Source of the DNA: Bacteroidales bacterium
Lineage (GTDB): Bacteria > Bacteroidota > Bacteroidia > Bacteroidales > UBA932
Direction of reading: 5' to 3'
DNA length: 64,000 nt
NCBI GenBank assembly: GCA_017615435.1
Contig: JAGAAF010000045.1
Span: forward strand, 16,053-80,052
In this document: in pieces, positions 1 to 8,476 of the stretch
How positions within the stretch are numbered: position 1 is the stretch's first letter
Layout of the letters: every line of letters starts with the position of its first letter
Position numbers and translations under genes: made by a program
The notes under the pieces: generated by a model
Told to the model about the DNA's origin: nothing
Databases searched by the model: none
The model's input: the letters and a program-made list of their open reading frames with translations, nothing else

Positions 1-1445
1 ATTTAAAAGCGCTCGCGAAAGACACGGCGATCTACGGCCTGAGCAGTATAGTCGGGAGATTCCTGAACTACCTGCTCGTCCCGCTGTACACCTATAAAAT
101 AGCGGCCGAGACCGGAGGCTACGGCATAGTGACCAATCTCTATGCCTATTCGGCCCTGCTGCTCGCGCTGCTGACCTTCGGAATGGAGACCACTTTCTTC
201 CGCTTCGCCGGCAGGGAAGACCGCGACGAAAAGATGGTCTACAGCAACGCGCTGCGTATGGTGGGCCTCGTCTCGCTCGTGTTCGTGGCGCTGGTGTTCT
301 TGTTCCTGCGTCCCATCTCTGGCGCGATGGGCTACGAAGCGCATCCTGAATACGTCGGCTGCTTCGCGCTTATCGCCGGCCTGGACGCTTTTCAGGCGAT
401 TATGTTCGGCCGCCTGAGGCAGCAGCACCGCCCGATCAAGTTCATAGCGCTGAAGATGAGCTTCATCTTCGTGAACATAGCGCTGAACCTTTTCATCTTC
501 CTCGTGATGCCGAAGGTGCCTGCGCTGGCAGACATTTACGCCCGTTTCAATGGCGGAGTCGGCCTGATTTTCTTCGCCAACCTGGCCTGCACGGCGCTCG
601 TGACCTTCGGCTTTATCCCGGAGATCAAGGGCATATTCTACGGTTTCGACCGCAAGCTCTGCCGTGAGATGCTGGCCTATTCGTGGCCGCTGTTGCTTCT
701 GGGCCTGGTCGGCATCCTGAATCAGGTGGCAGACAAAATATTGTTCCCCTATCTGATGCCCGGGCAGGAAGGCCAGGTGCAGCTGGGTATCTACGGCGCT
801 TGCGTGAAGGTGGCGATGATTATGACCCTCATTACCCAGGCTTTCCGCTATGCTTACGAGCCCATCGTTTTCGGTGGGAAGGACAAGAATAATCCCGACG
901 TGCTTTCGGAGGGGACCAAGTACTTTATCCTGTTCACCCTGCTGGCGTGGCTGGCGGTTATGTTCTATATGCCGATAGTGCGTTACTTTATCCATCCTTC
1001 ATATTGGGAGGGTCTGCGCGTTATCCCGATTGTGATGATGGCGGAGATCTTTATGGGTGTGTACTTCAACCTTTCGTTCTGGTACAAGCTCAGCGACAGG
1101 ACTTGGTGGGGTGCGATAATGAGCGCGGTCGGCGCTGCCGTGATGATAGCGGTGAACGTTATTTTCGTCCCTCGCATCGGTTATATGGCCTGCGCATGGG
1201 GCGGTTTCTCAGGCTATGCGGTGGCGATGCTGATGAGCTTCTTTATCGGGCGCAAGTACTATCCGGTGCAGTATGATTTAAGGTCGATTCTGATCTTCAC
1301 GCTTGCGGCCGCGCTGTTCTACGGAGTGTATCTGGTGGTCCCTGATGCTCTATGGTTGAGGCTTTCCGTGGGTACTATCCTGCTCGGCGGCTATGGCGCT
1401 ATGATAGTTCTAGACCTCAAAAAACGCAAATCAGTAAAACAATGA
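1..1445 (+). CDS. Polysaccharide flippase (Wzx/MATE-like), 5' end outside window
   Basis: A multispanning inner-membrane protein of the oligosaccharide flippase family, which moves lipid-linked sugar units across the inner membrane for surface polysaccharide assembly. The reading frame is open from base 3, so the true start lies upstream of the window; the first in-frame ATG-like start at 129 is internal, because the upstream residues (LAKDTAIYGLSSIVGRFLNY) are the usual N-terminal helix of this family. About ten hydrophobic segments follow and the protein ends in a basic tail (LKKRKSVKQ). The stop overlaps the next gene's ATG by four bases (ATGA), so the two are probably co-translated. The sugar substrate cannot be told from sequence. 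One of the few CATG sites in the window lies here (1195-1198). Confidence 0.9.
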   Translation, partial: LKALAKDTAIYGLSSIVGRFLNYLLVPLYTYKIAAETGGYGIVTNLYAYSALLLALLTFGMETTFFRFAGREDRDEKMVYSNALRMVGLVSLVFVALVFLFLRPISGAMGYEAHPEYVGCFALIAGLDAFQAIMFGRLRQQHRPIKFIALKMSFIFVNIALNLFIFLVMPKVPALADIYARFNGGVGLIFFANLACTALVTFGFIPEIKGIFYGFDRKLCREMLAYSWPLLLLGLVGILNQVADKILFPYLMPGQEGQVQLGIYGACVKVAMIMTLITQAFRYAYEPIVFGGKDKNNPDVLSEGTKYFILFTLLAWLAVMFYMPIVRYFIHPSYWEGLRVIPIVMMAEIFMGVYFNLSFWYKLSDRTWWGAIMSAVGAAVMIAVNVIFVPRIGYMACAWGGFSGYAVAMLMSFFIGRKYYPVQYDLRSILIFTLAAALFYGVYLVVPDALWLRLSVGTILLGGYGAMIVLDLKKRKSVKQ

Positions 1446-2137
1446 AAAATATAATCAGTTTAACCATTCTTGCGGGAGCGGCGCTTCTGCTTGTCGGCTG
1501 CGGCGGCAGTTCCGCAAAACGTGCCGCAGCAGAAAAGGCCGCCGCCGAAGCAGCGGAAAAAGCACAATTGGATTCTATGGCACAGGCAGAAAAAGCTTTG
1601 AAGGTCAGCGAACAGCTGGCAAATCTGGCGGAAGAGCCCGTATTCGACATCATCACCACCCTGGGCACCATCAGGATAAAGCTCTATGCAGACACGCCCA
1701 AGCACAACGCCAACTTCGCAAAGCTCGCCCTGGAGGGTTTCTACGACGGAATACTGTTCCATCGCGTGATTTATGGTTTTATGATTCAGACCGGCGATCC
1801 GCTCACGAAGGATAAGGCCAACAAGTCTATGTTCGGCACCGGCGGCCCGGGCTACAACGTGCCGGCGGAGTTCGTGCCCGCCCATCACCACGTGAAGGGC
1901 GCGCTCGCGGCCGCACGTCGTGGCGACGCCGCCAACCCCCTGCGTGAATCCAGCGGTTCGCAGTTCTACATCGTCCACGACCCGATGACCTGCGCCCAAC
2001 TCGACGGCCAATACACCGTTTTCGGCGAGACAATCGACGGCTTCGAGGTAATCGACAAAATCGCCGGAGTCGACACCGACGCCCGCGACTGCCCTCTCAG
2101 CCCCGTCAAAATCGTGAAGATCGAGTTGGTGAAATAG
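1442..2137 (+). CDS. Cyclophilin-type peptidyl-prolyl isomerase, lipoprotein
   Basis: Predicted 231-residue lipoprotein carrying a cyclophilin domain, expected to catalyse cis-trans isomerisation of proline bonds in the periplasm or at the outer membrane. The start at 1442 gives a lipoprotein signal (MKNIISLTILAGAALLLVGC, Cys20); a longer frame beginning at 1352 would bury this signal. Residues about 25-60 are an alanine/lysine/glutamate-rich helix, likely a spacer, and the isomerase domain runs from about 68 to the end, with family stretches such as FHRVIYGFMIQTGDP and SQFYIVHDP. It overlaps the upstream flippase gene by ATGA. Which client proteins it folds is unknown. Confidence 0.9.
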   Translation: MKNIISLTILAGAALLLVGCGGSSAKRAAAEKAAAEAAEKAQLDSMAQAEKALKVSEQLANLAEEPVFDIITTLGTIRIKLYADTPKHNANFAKLALEGFYDGILFHRVIYGFMIQTGDPLTKDKANKSMFGTGGPGYNVPAEFVPAHHHVKGALAAARRGDAANPLRESSGSQFYIVHDPMTCAQLDGQYTVFGETIDGFEVIDKIAGVDTDARDCPLSPVKIVKIELVK

Positions 2138-2164
2138 CGGGCGCGGAAGGTCCCCCTACGATTT

Positions 2165-2274
2165 GCGGAAGGTGTGCTTTTTTGCGGCACACCTTCCGCA
2201 CTCATTTTGCCCTACAGATACTCCAACGCCACTTTCGCCGCGGAAGGTGTCGCACATAAAAACACACCTTCCGC
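2165..2274 (+). repeat. 75-base-period hairpin pair, copy 1
   Basis: Two hairpins spaced exactly 75 bases apart follow the isomerase gene. The first has 13-base arms (2165-2177 and 2187-2199, GCGGAAGGTGTGC and its complement) with loop TTTTTTGCG. The second has 11-base arms (2240-2250 and 2264-2274) with loop CGCACATAAAAAC. The same architecture recurs at 18522-18631 and 18816-18925. Function unknown; the 3' position could suit a terminator or mRNA-stabilising element. Confidence 0.8.
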
Positions 2275-2299
2275 ACGCCTGCCGTCATCCTATCTCGCC

Positions 2300-2432
2300 C
2301 CGGCGCTTTTTTCGCCTGTTTCGGCGCCGGATAGCGTGTTTTCGTTCTCTCTGGCGCTTATTTCGCCCTTTTTGGCGCCGATTAGCGTGTTTTTCCTTCA
2401 TCCGGCGCCATTTCGGCCAGTTTTAGCGCCGG
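2300..2432 (+). repeat. 51-base-period hairpin array, copy A
   Basis: GGCGC-type arms begin at 2302, 2353 and 2404 (51-base steps) and each is followed 21 bases later by a complementary arm at 2323, 2374 and 2425. Loops are T-rich. Hairpins 1 and 3 have 7-base stems (CCGGCGC with GCGCCGG) and hairpin 2 has five. Together with the 75-base element at 2165-2274 this accounts for nearly all of the 315-base gap between the isomerase and the glycosyltransferase. No gene is visible in the gap. Confidence 0.8.
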
Positions 2433-2452
2433 ATAACGAAGAATATGGTGAT

Positions 2453-3619
2453 CTAGAACATCTTCTTCCGGGCGATGAGGTCGCGGTAGCGAAGGAGCAC
2501 TTCGTCCACGACGTTTTCCCAGCTGCGGACGATGGTGTGTGAGGCTTCGATGCCGGCGCGGCGGACAAGGTCGCGGTTGGCGGCGAGGCCTCTGAGTTTA
2601 TTCTCGAAGGATTCGATGCTGTTTTCGATGAGGAAACCGTTGTAGTCGTCCTGAAGGATGGTGGAAGCCGTGCTGTCCTTGACCATCACGGCCGGAGTGT
2701 GCAGGGCGGCTGCTTCGCGCACGACCAGCGGAGCGTTGTCATAGAGCGACGGGAAGAGGAAGAGGTCCGCTACTGCGTAGTACTTCTTGATCTGCGCACG
2801 GTCGGTGAGCACGCCCACGAACGTGGTCTTGTCCTCCAGGCCCTTTTCGCGCACCATACGCTTCATATCCTCGGCGGCATAGCCAGTGCCCACGAAGAAC
2901 ATCCTGAACGGGAGGTCCTTTATCTGCTCGAGGGTCTCTATGATGAAGCGTGTTCCTTTTTCCCAAATGTGCTGACCGACGAAAAGGAGCACGAATTCGT
3001 CGCGGCCGACACCCAGTTCGTCGCGGACGCTGGCGAAATACTCGTCGGAGTAGTCTGCGACCAGGTCGCTTCCGTTGTCCACCACCTGGACTTCACCCTT
3101 GAATCCGTAATCGTAGATCACCTCCTTGACCGACTCCTGGGGCACCCAGACCTCGTCGGCCTGCTGGTAGAATGCGATGATGGTTTTAATGACCTCGTCC
3201 ACCACGATTCCGCTCTTCAGGACGCGCTTGAAGTCGTCGCGGTATTTGGAGTGGAAGGTGGCGACCATAGGGATGTTCTGCACTTTCGCTATCCTGAGGG
3301 CCGCTTTGCCCGAACTGAACGGACAGTGGGCGTGGACTATCTTGAACTGCCTTTGGAGGAGCCTCGAAAGATATATCGGGTCCATCTCGGCCATACCGGT
3401 CACATAAGGATGACGGAAGGGAACGGGGATGGATGGATATCCGAGAACTTCGTAGTCGTTTTTGCTATAATCCGCGGAGGGAACGTTGGGTGTGATAACG
3501 CCGACACCTCCAACTTTCTTCTGGAGCCAATATGCGTAATTCTCCACACAAACCGACACGCCGTCCATAATTGGAGGGAATGCGTCGCAGCAGAGACCAA
3601 TATTCAGATTTTCAGCCAT
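2453..3619 (-). CDS. Glycosyltransferase family 4 (GT-B fold)
   Basis: A 388-residue GT-B glycosyltransferase that probably transfers a sugar from a nucleotide-sugar donor to a lipid or glycan acceptor at the cytoplasmic face of the membrane. The N-terminal domain begins with GLCCDAFPPIMDGVSVCVENY, typical of enzymes related to diacylglycerol glucosyltransferases and mannosyltransferases. The C-terminal donor-binding domain has FVGQHIWEKGTRFI, then SLYDNAPLVVREAAA with the conserved glutamate. The start at 3619 has its own TAnnTTTG box at 3640-3647, so it is probably transcribed separately from queF upstream. Donor and acceptor are not predictable. An outer-membrane glycolipid or glycan role is an inference. 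Confidence 0.88.
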   Translation of the reverse strand: MAENLNIGLCCDAFPPIMDGVSVCVENYAYWLQKKVGGVGVITPNVPSADYSKNDYEVLGYPSIPVPFRHPYVTGMAEMDPIYLSRLLQRQFKIVHAHCPFSSGKAALRIAKVQNIPMVATFHSKYRDDFKRVLKSGIVVDEVIKTIIAFYQQADEVWVPQESVKEVIYDYGFKGEVQVVDNGSDLVADYSDEYFASVRDELGVGRDEFVLLFVGQHIWEKGTRFIIETLEQIKDLPFRMFFVGTGYAAEDMKRMVREKGLEDKTTFVGVLTDRAQIKKYYAVADLFLFPSLYDNAPLVVREAAALHTPAVMVKDSTASTILQDDYNGFLIENSIESFENKLRGLAANRDLVRRAGIEASHTIVRSWENVVDEVLLRYRDLIARKKMF

Positions 3620-3639
3620 AGTTTAATCGTTTGCGGGTG

Positions 3640-3647
3640 CAAAGATA
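3640..3647 (-). promoter_or_regulatory. TAnnTTTG box for the glycosyltransferase
   Basis: TATCTTTG on the minus strand matches the Bacteroidota -7 box; it lies 20 bases from the ATG at 3619. Confidence 0.6.
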
Positions 3648-3652
3648 AACAA

Positions 3653-4114
3653 TTATTCGTGTGTGGCGAAACGCTGCTCGGCTAGTTTCTCGTACTTGGT
3701 GCCCGGACGGCCATAGTTGGCATACGGGTAGATGGAGATGCCTCCGCGCGGTGTGAACAGACCGGTCACTTCGATATATTTGGGGTCCATCAGCTTGATG
3801 AGGTCCTTCATTATTTTGTTGACGCAGTCTTCGTGGAAGTCGCCGTGGTTGCGGAAACTGAAAAGATAGAGCTTGAGGCTCTTGCTTTCAACCATCTTCA
3901 CGTCGGGAATGTATGAGATACGTATCTCCGCGAAGTCCGGCTGTCCCGTAATCGGGCAGAGCGAGGTGAATTCGGGACAGTTGAAACGAACCCAGTAGTC
4001 GTTTTCCTTATGCAGGTTCTCGAAGGTCTCGAGCACTTCGGGAGCATAGTCCCAGGTGTATTCAGTCTTGTTGCCGAGGGCGCTGAGGTCCCCGCGTTCT
4101 CTTGCTTTTGCCAT
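3653..4114 (-). CDS. queF: NADPH-dependent preQ0 reductase
   Basis: QueF reduces the nitrile of 7-cyano-7-deazaguanine (preQ0) to preQ1 in queuosine biosynthesis, a cytoplasmic step before insertion into tRNA. At 153 residues it is the short, single-domain type. The catalytic cysteine is Cys53 in [13 protein letters not shown], and the substrate-binding ESKSLKLY and [11 protein letters not shown] segments are intact. It begins one base after the stop of the upstream queuosine-precursor transporter, so the two form an operon linking import of the precursor with its reduction. Confidence 0.95.
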   Translation of the reverse strand: MAKARERGDLSALGNKTEYTWDYAPEVLETFENLHKENDYWVRFNCPEFTSLCPITGQPDFAEIRISYIPDVKMVESKSLKLYLFSFRNHGDFHEDCVNKIMKDLIKLMDPKYIEVTGLFTPRGGISIYPYANYGRPGTKYEKLAEQRFATHE

Positions 4115-4115
4115 A

Positions 4116-4811
4116 CTATTCTGCGAGTTTGAAGGGGTTGTACGAGATGTTTTCGTCGAAGGTGTCCATACCTTCCGACTGCTTTAGTTTACGGACGATG
4201 ACGGTTGTGAGCGGCAGTATGACCAGCTCATAGAGGACCTTGGCGGTCACCTGGGTGAGCGTCATCGTAAGAATGACCCTCCCGGGAAGGACGCCCGCGA
4301 ATGCTATGGGCATAAAGACGGCCGAGTCGGTCAGTTCGCCCGCGAGCGATGAGAGTATGGCGCGCCAGCCGAAGCCGCGGCCTTTGGTGGCCACCTTCAT
4401 CCTTGACATCACCCACGCGTTCACGGTGCTGCCGCACACGAATGCGAGCAGGGATCCCACCATCGAGCGCGGTACGAATCCGAAGACCTGGTCGAAGTTG
4501 TCCGCAATCTCACGGCTGTCCGCAAAGCGCGGTGACGGAAGATTCGTCACAATCAACGAAGCTATCGTCACAAGAAGGCACATTGCAAACCCCGTCCATA
4601 TGACGGTCTGGGCCTTTTTGTAACCGTAGACTTCCGTGAGGCAGTCGTTGATTATATAAGAAATCGGGAAAAGAATAACTGCGCCAGGAAGCTGGAAGGG
4701 GAGCGATCCCACCTGCCAGAGTCTGGGGACGAATAAATTGGATGTGACGAGGCAAACGTTGAAGACGATTGCCAACACCAGAAATATCGGTGTGTAAGTT
4801 GTTTTGCTCAT
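4116..4811 (-). CDS. yhhQ: Queuosine precursor transporter (YhhQ family)
   Basis: An integral membrane protein of about 231 residues with six predicted helices, of the YhhQ/VUT_1 family that imports preQ0 or preQ1. The start at 4811 ([10 protein letters not shown]) fits the family; a frame open to 5018 adds a basic, non-homologous extension and crosses the likely promoter. Conserved features include [19 protein letters not shown] and [18 protein letters not shown]. Its operon with queF directly downstream supports a role in queuosine salvage. The roughly 60-base leader contains a small hairpin (CCAAG/CTTGG) but I could not match it to a known preQ1 riboswitch class. Confidence 0.93.
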   Translation of the reverse strand: MSKTTYTPIFLVLAIVFNVCLVTSNLFVPRLWQVGSLPFQLPGAVILFPISYIINDCLTEVYGYKKAQTVIWTGFAMCLLVTIASLIVTNLPSPRFADSREIADNFDQVFGFVPRSMVGSLLAFVCGSTVNAWVMSRMKVATKGRGFGWRAILSSLAGELTDSAVFMPIAFAGVLPGRVILTMTLTQVTAKVLYELVILPLTTVIVRKLKQSEGMDTFDENISYNPFKLAE

Positions 4812-4874
4812 TTTTCTTGTTTTTATAGTGGTACCAAGCACACTTGGACGGCCCTCCGGCCATTTCCTCGGGGG

Positions 4875-4882
4875 CAAAGGTA
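4875..4882 (-). promoter_or_regulatory. TAnnTTTG box for yhhQ-queF
   Basis: TACCTTTG on the minus strand lies 63 bases before the yhhQ ATG. The expected TTTG at -33 is replaced by a run of T. Confidence 0.5.
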
Positions 4883-4980
4883 TGAAAATTTTTTCTTTCT
4901 GAAAAAAACGTCTCTTTGTGACGAAAGATTTGCCCTGTGACCAATGATTGACTTCCTTTGCTTCAAATAACCGGACAGCT

Positions 4981-6174
4981 ATGGAACGCTTTGCCAGATT
5001 TCTTTTCGTACTCATCATTATAGGCTCCTGCTCGAAGATACCGGGAGCAATCTCCCTCAGAAGGGGCGATACGCTTCATCGCGACATCCATCGCGAGAGT
5101 GATATGCAGACTAATGGGTTTTCTGGCCAGGCAGACAGCATTCCATTGTTCGATGAGCCCGAGGTGCCTCCGCACATCTATGCCTGCGGAGTCGAGCATC
5201 CTGAATCGGATGCGCCGACTATGGTCGTCTTCAAGGACGGGGTCCGAGTTTTTGAATATACACTGAAAGTACCATCTACGGATGCGGATGCGCATTTCCT
5301 GGACCGGGGAGATATGTACGTTGCGGTAACGGAAGGACTGTTCACAACAGTTTATAAAAACGGCGTCAAAGAGTTCTCATTCCCTGGCAGGGAATATATC
5401 TCAGCTCTGGTTAGGCGGGAAGACGGCGTGTGGACACTCGGTGCGGACCGTGGCGGCGACGGCTTTGCGCTCAGGCGCGACGGCGTGCAGGTATTTGCAA
5501 AAACCAGCGGCATTCCCGGTCGGCTTTATCAAGACTGCGGATCCCTTTACTTCGATTATTCCCTCAAGATGGGCGATAAGACCTTCCGGTACTTGGTAAA
5601 AGATGGAGACGATTTCGCCCTGACCTCACCGCACGGCGGCGAATTGCGGGCGGTTTCCGTTTCGCACGGGGAGATGTGGTTCCTGGAAGACGACGAGGAC
5701 GGCTGGATGCTGTCGTGCGGAAACAGGGAGTATCATTACCCGGAGCGGCCTGGATTCTCTTTCAGGTCGGCTGAACTGTTCGGCAAAGAAGATGGGTGCT
5801 CGGCAGCAATCAATCTGGTGGCAGCGGCGGTCGGAATGCCTGCAGAACTGGTCTGTTCGGAAGAGGAAACCTGGCTCAAGGGCGGCGGCAGCGGCTCGTA
5901 TCACTATTTCGAAAATGAGCCTGACGTGCATCTGACTCTCACGCGAGATATGAGCCAACTGTCCGTCAGTAGTTTTGGTTTCAAGGGGGAGGAGAGAATA
6001 GACAGCATCCGCTTCGAAGGAGCCCGCTGCGCTATGCAGTATTGTGGCCAGATTTACCTGGCCTGCACACCCATTGACGGTTCGCAGCCTTTTATTTGGA
6101 AACGCGGCAATATGCGTATGCCGCTCGATCTTCAGGGTTATCTGACAGGGATATATGTGGCGGCGCCTGATTGA
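4981..6174 (+). CDS. Uncharacterised lipoprotein with repeated beta-strand units
   Basis: I do not recognise a named family. The 397-residue product starting at 4981 has a lipoprotein signal (MERFARFLFVLIIIGSC, Cys17); an upstream start at 4948 would place polar residues before it. The rest is a series of short beta-like units with recurring phrases such as FKDGVRVFEY, YKNGVKEFSF, LRRDGVQVFA and LVKDGDDFAL, roughly 40 residues apart. This suggests a beta-propeller or similar repeat fold at the outer membrane. No catalytic motif is evident. It is divergent from the yhhQ-queF operon and ends two bases before the stop of tsaE on the other strand. Confidence 0.75.
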   Translation: MERFARFLFVLIIIGSCSKIPGAISLRRGDTLHRDIHRESDMQTNGFSGQADSIPLFDEPEVPPHIYACGVEHPESDAPTMVVFKDGVRVFEYTLKVPSTDADAHFLDRGDMYVAVTEGLFTTVYKNGVKEFSFPGREYISALVRREDGVWTLGADRGGDGFALRRDGVQVFAKTSGIPGRLYQDCGSLYFDYSLKMGDKTFRYLVKDGDDFALTSPHGGELRAVSVSHGEMWFLEDDEDGWMLSCGNREYHYPERPGFSFRSAELFGKEDGCSAAINLVAAAVGMPAELVCSEEETWLKGGGSGSYHYFENEPDVHLTLTRDMSQLSVSSFGFKGEERIDSIRFEGARCAMQYCGQIYLACTPIDGSQPFIWKRGNMRMPLDLQGYLTGIYVAAPD

Positions 6175-6176
6175 GG

Positions 6177-6608
6177 TTAGTCCTCCCAGCGGAGGAGGCG
6201 GGCACCGTCTTCAAGCACGGAGATGGAGACTTTGAGAGTCTCTTCCGGAAGAAGGTTTTCGATATTCTCCGGCCACTCCATCAGGCACAGACAGCCGCTG
6301 TCCAGGTAGTCGTAAAGACCAATATCCAGAGCTTCGGAGTCCTTTTCGATACGATAGAAGTCGAAGTGGAAAACGGAATTACCCTTTGCCGTGCGGTATT
6401 CGTTCACGATTGCGAAGGTAGGGGAACTCATCGCGTCCTCGCGCACTCCCAGTTCACGGCAGATTGCCGTGGTGAAAGTGGTCTTCCCGGCGCCCATCGG
6501 GGCATAAAAGGCAATAAGGTTATGCCCGGCCGTCTGCGAGAGAAACTCCTTCGCGGCAGCGTCTATCTCCGACAAACTAGCAATCTTGATTTCGTGAATC
6601 ATATTCAT
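6177..6608 (-). CDS. tsaE: tRNA threonylcarbamoyladenosine biosynthesis ATPase TsaE
   Basis: TsaE is the small ATPase that works with TsaB and TsaD to make the t6A modification at position 37 of ANN-decoding tRNAs. The product has a Walker A motif (GAGKTT, Lys42), then SSPTFAIVNEY and HFDFYRI, both characteristic. The start at 6608 (MNMIHEIK) or 6602 is preferred; a longer frame to 6674 runs through the promoter. The partner enzyme TsaC/Sua5, which makes threonylcarbamoyl-AMP, is encoded at 55014-55577. The gene is divergent from comM and reads from a TATCTTTG box 26 bases upstream. Confidence 0.93.
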   Translation of the reverse strand: MNMIHEIKIASLSEIDAAAKEFLSQTAGHNLIAFYAPMGAGKTTFTTAICRELGVREDAMSSPTFAIVNEYRTAKGNSVFHFDFYRIEKDSEALDIGLYDYLDSGCLCLMEWPENIENLLPEETLKVSISVLEDGARLLRWED

Positions 6609-6633
6609 CCGGCAGGGGCTGACTCCGCCGGCA

Positions 6634-6641
6634 CAAAGATA
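6634..6641 (-). promoter_or_regulatory. TAnnTTTG box for tsaE
   Basis: TATCTTTG on the minus strand, between tsaE and the divergent comM start, which is only nine bases away. Confidence 0.6.
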
Positions 6642-6649
6642 AGTAAAAA

Positions 6650-8188
6650 ATGCTGACACACGTATATGGAGCAAAGTGCATCGGGATCGATGCTATAGGC
6701 GTCATTGTGGAGGTGGACATCTCGCTCGGGATTGGGATACACCTCTGCGGTCTGGCGGACGTCGCCGTGAAAGAAAGCCTGATGAGGACGGTGACCGCTC
6801 TCCAAAGCCTGGGATTCAGAATCCCTGGGAAGAAAATTGTAATCAATCTGGCACCTGCCGATACGCACAAAAACGGATCGGGCTATGACCTTCCAATAGC
6901 GATAGGCATAATAGCGGCATCCGAGCAGGCTCCGCTTCCCCGCCTGGAACGCTTCCTGCTAATGGGAGAGTTAGGGCTGGACGGGTCGGTGAGGGCAGTG
7001 CCCGGAGGATTGCCCACTGCGGAGCTGGCCAGGAAATCGGGCTTCGAAGGATGCATATTGCCCTACGAGTCCGCGATGGAAGCGGCGCAGCTTGAGGGAA
7101 TCAAAGTCTATGGAGTCCGGTCTATGGATGAGGTTATAAGGATACTGGGCGGCTCGCTCGACTCTGAAGCCTTGTGCGTGTCCGGTTCCGTGCCGCAAGA
7201 CCCGGAGCCGCCTAGGCCCGAGGTAGACTTCGCCGACATAATCGGCCAGGAACAGGCTAAACGCGGGGTGGAAATTGCCGCGTGCGGCGGGCACTGTCTG
7301 ATTCTGGTGGGCAGTCCAGGTTCGGGCAAGAGTTCGCTGGCAAAGGCTATGGCGGGGATAATGCCGCCTCTGACGATGGAGGAGTCGCTGGTGACCAGCA
7401 AGATATACTCCGTCGCCGGCAGGGGCAACCTCCGATGCGGGTTCCTGCGTTCGCGGCCCTTCCGCTCTCCGCATTACTCCGCTTCGCTTCCCGCCATCAT
7501 CGGTGGCGGAGGCGGCGACGGGGTATTTCCAGGGGAGGTCTCACTCGCACATTCGGGCGTGCTCTTTCTCGATGAATTCGCACATATGCCGAAAGCCACG
7601 GTGGAGGCTCTGCGCGGGCCGCTGGAAGACCGCAAAGTCACTATCTCAAGGCTTAAAACCAAGGTGGAGTATCCTGCTTCGTTCACATTGGTCGCTGCCT
7701 CGAATCCCTGTCCGTGCGGCTATTACGGCGAGGGCGACCGTTGTACCTGCACCCCATCTCAGCGTATAGCATACCTCTCGAAACTAAGCGGTCCCATTAT
7801 GGATCGAATAGACCTGCAGGTGCTTGTGCGAAGTATCTCGCCCTCGAAAATCGCGGAGCGCGCGTCCCATCCCGCGGAGCCGTCGGCGGCAGTCGCCGCC
7901 AGAGTGCTCAAAGCGCGGGACATCCAGCGCCGCCGTTTTTTCGGAGAGACCATCAACTGCAACGCGGAGATGAACAACCGGCAGATCGAGACCTACTGCA
8001 AACTCTCTCCGGAATGTCAGGAAACTATGCGGCAATTACTGACCAGGATGAAGTTCTCAATGCGCGCCTACTACCGCATTATCAAAGTCGCCAGAACCAT
8101 CGCCGATCTCGAAGGAGTCCCGGACATCTGCGTCCATCATCTCACCGAAGCAGCCGGCTACCGCTTCCTCGATCGGCAAAATAATTAA
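6650..8188 (+). CDS. comM: ComM/YifB family Mg-chelatase-like AAA+ ATPase
   Basis: A 512-residue AAA+ helicase of the ComM (YifB) family, linked elsewhere to branch migration during natural transformation. It has the family's N-terminal domain (MLTHVYGAKCIGIDAIGVIV), a Walker A motif GSPGSGKSS at about 221-229, Walker B LFLDEFAHM, and the cysteine-rich insertion NPCPCGYYGEGDRCTCTPSQ. The C-terminal Mg-chelatase domain includes DRIDLQV and ends RFLDRQN. It is intact and of normal length. Whether this organism is competent cannot be told here; ComM is widespread in non-competent bacteria too. Confidence 0.93.
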   Translation: MLTHVYGAKCIGIDAIGVIVEVDISLGIGIHLCGLADVAVKESLMRTVTALQSLGFRIPGKKIVINLAPADTHKNGSGYDLPIAIGIIAASEQAPLPRLERFLLMGELGLDGSVRAVPGGLPTAELARKSGFEGCILPYESAMEAAQLEGIKVYGVRSMDEVIRILGGSLDSEALCVSGSVPQDPEPPRPEVDFADIIGQEQAKRGVEIAACGGHCLILVGSPGSGKSSLAKAMAGIMPPLTMEESLVTSKIYSVAGRGNLRCGFLRSRPFRSPHYSASLPAIIGGGGGDGVFPGEVSLAHSGVLFLDEFAHMPKATVEALRGPLEDRKVTISRLKTKVEYPASFTLVAASNPCPCGYYGEGDRCTCTPSQRIAYLSKLSGPIMDRIDLQVLVRSISPSKIAERASHPAEPSAAVAARVLKARDIQRRRFFGETINCNAEMNNRQIETYCKLSPECQETMRQLLTRMKFSMRAYYRIIKVARTIADLEGVPDICVHHLTEAAGYRFLDRQNN

Positions 8189-8219
8189 TTTGGAAGTAGT
8201 ACTATTTTTAGTATCTTTG
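8189..8219 (+). promoter_or_regulatory. Consensus promoter for hicAB
   Basis: TTTG (8189-8192), a 19-base spacer, then TATCTTTG (8212-8219) is a perfect Bacteroidota promoter. Transcription should begin within a few bases of 8224, yet the hicA ATG is at 8221, so the mRNA is probably leaderless or nearly so. Confidence 0.8.
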
Positions 8220-8220
8220 T

Positions 8221-8475
8221 ATGAGCACGAAAGAAAAATTGATAGAACGGTTCAAGACAATACCGTCAGATTTTTCCTTTGATGAACTTGTCAGGCTGTT
8301 GGGTGCCTTTGGATATGACTTAAGCAACAAAGGAGCAACGTCGGGATCAAGAGTTGAATTCGTAAAAAAAGGAGATGATAGTATCATTATTCACCGGCCG
8401 CATCCTGGTAATATTGTTAAAAGATGCTATCTGAAGCTGATTCAGTATAGATTAAAAGCTAAACAACTGATTTGA
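8221..8475 (+). CDS. hicA: HicA family mRNA interferase toxin
   Basis: An 84-residue toxin of the HicA family, a small double-stranded-RNA-binding-fold protein that cleaves mRNA. The sequence matches the Bacteroidota subgroup: FSFDELVRLLGAFGYD, then GATSGSRVEF, then HRPHPGNIVKR, which carries the histidines. The usual GSH of E. coli HicA is GSR here, as is common in this subgroup. It is followed one base later by hicB. Base composition is more AT-rich than the flanking comM and envC-like genes, as expected for an acquired module. Confidence 0.9.
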   Translation: MSTKEKLIERFKTIPSDFSFDELVRLLGAFGYDLSNKGATSGSRVEFVKKGDDSIIIHRPHPGNIVKRCYLKLIQYRLKAKQLI

Positions 8476-8476
8476 A

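Noticed and set aside
3..995. A 330-residue minus-strand open frame opposite the flippase gene
   Set aside because: It is antisense to a clear membrane protein, is rich in histidine and glutamine, and arises from the GC-rich codon pattern; many such mirror frames occur opposite real genes in this window.
2165..2432. CRISPR array
   Set aside because: The periodic units are hairpins whose spacers are also repeated; there are only two or three units, no conserved direct repeat of 25-40 bases and no cas genes.
4812..4880. A preQ1 riboswitch in the leader of the queuosine precursor transporter gene
   Set aside because: The leader has only a short CCAAG/CTTGG hairpin and a GGCC stem; the C-rich and A-rich tracts of known preQ1 classes were not found. 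A covariance-model search would settle it.
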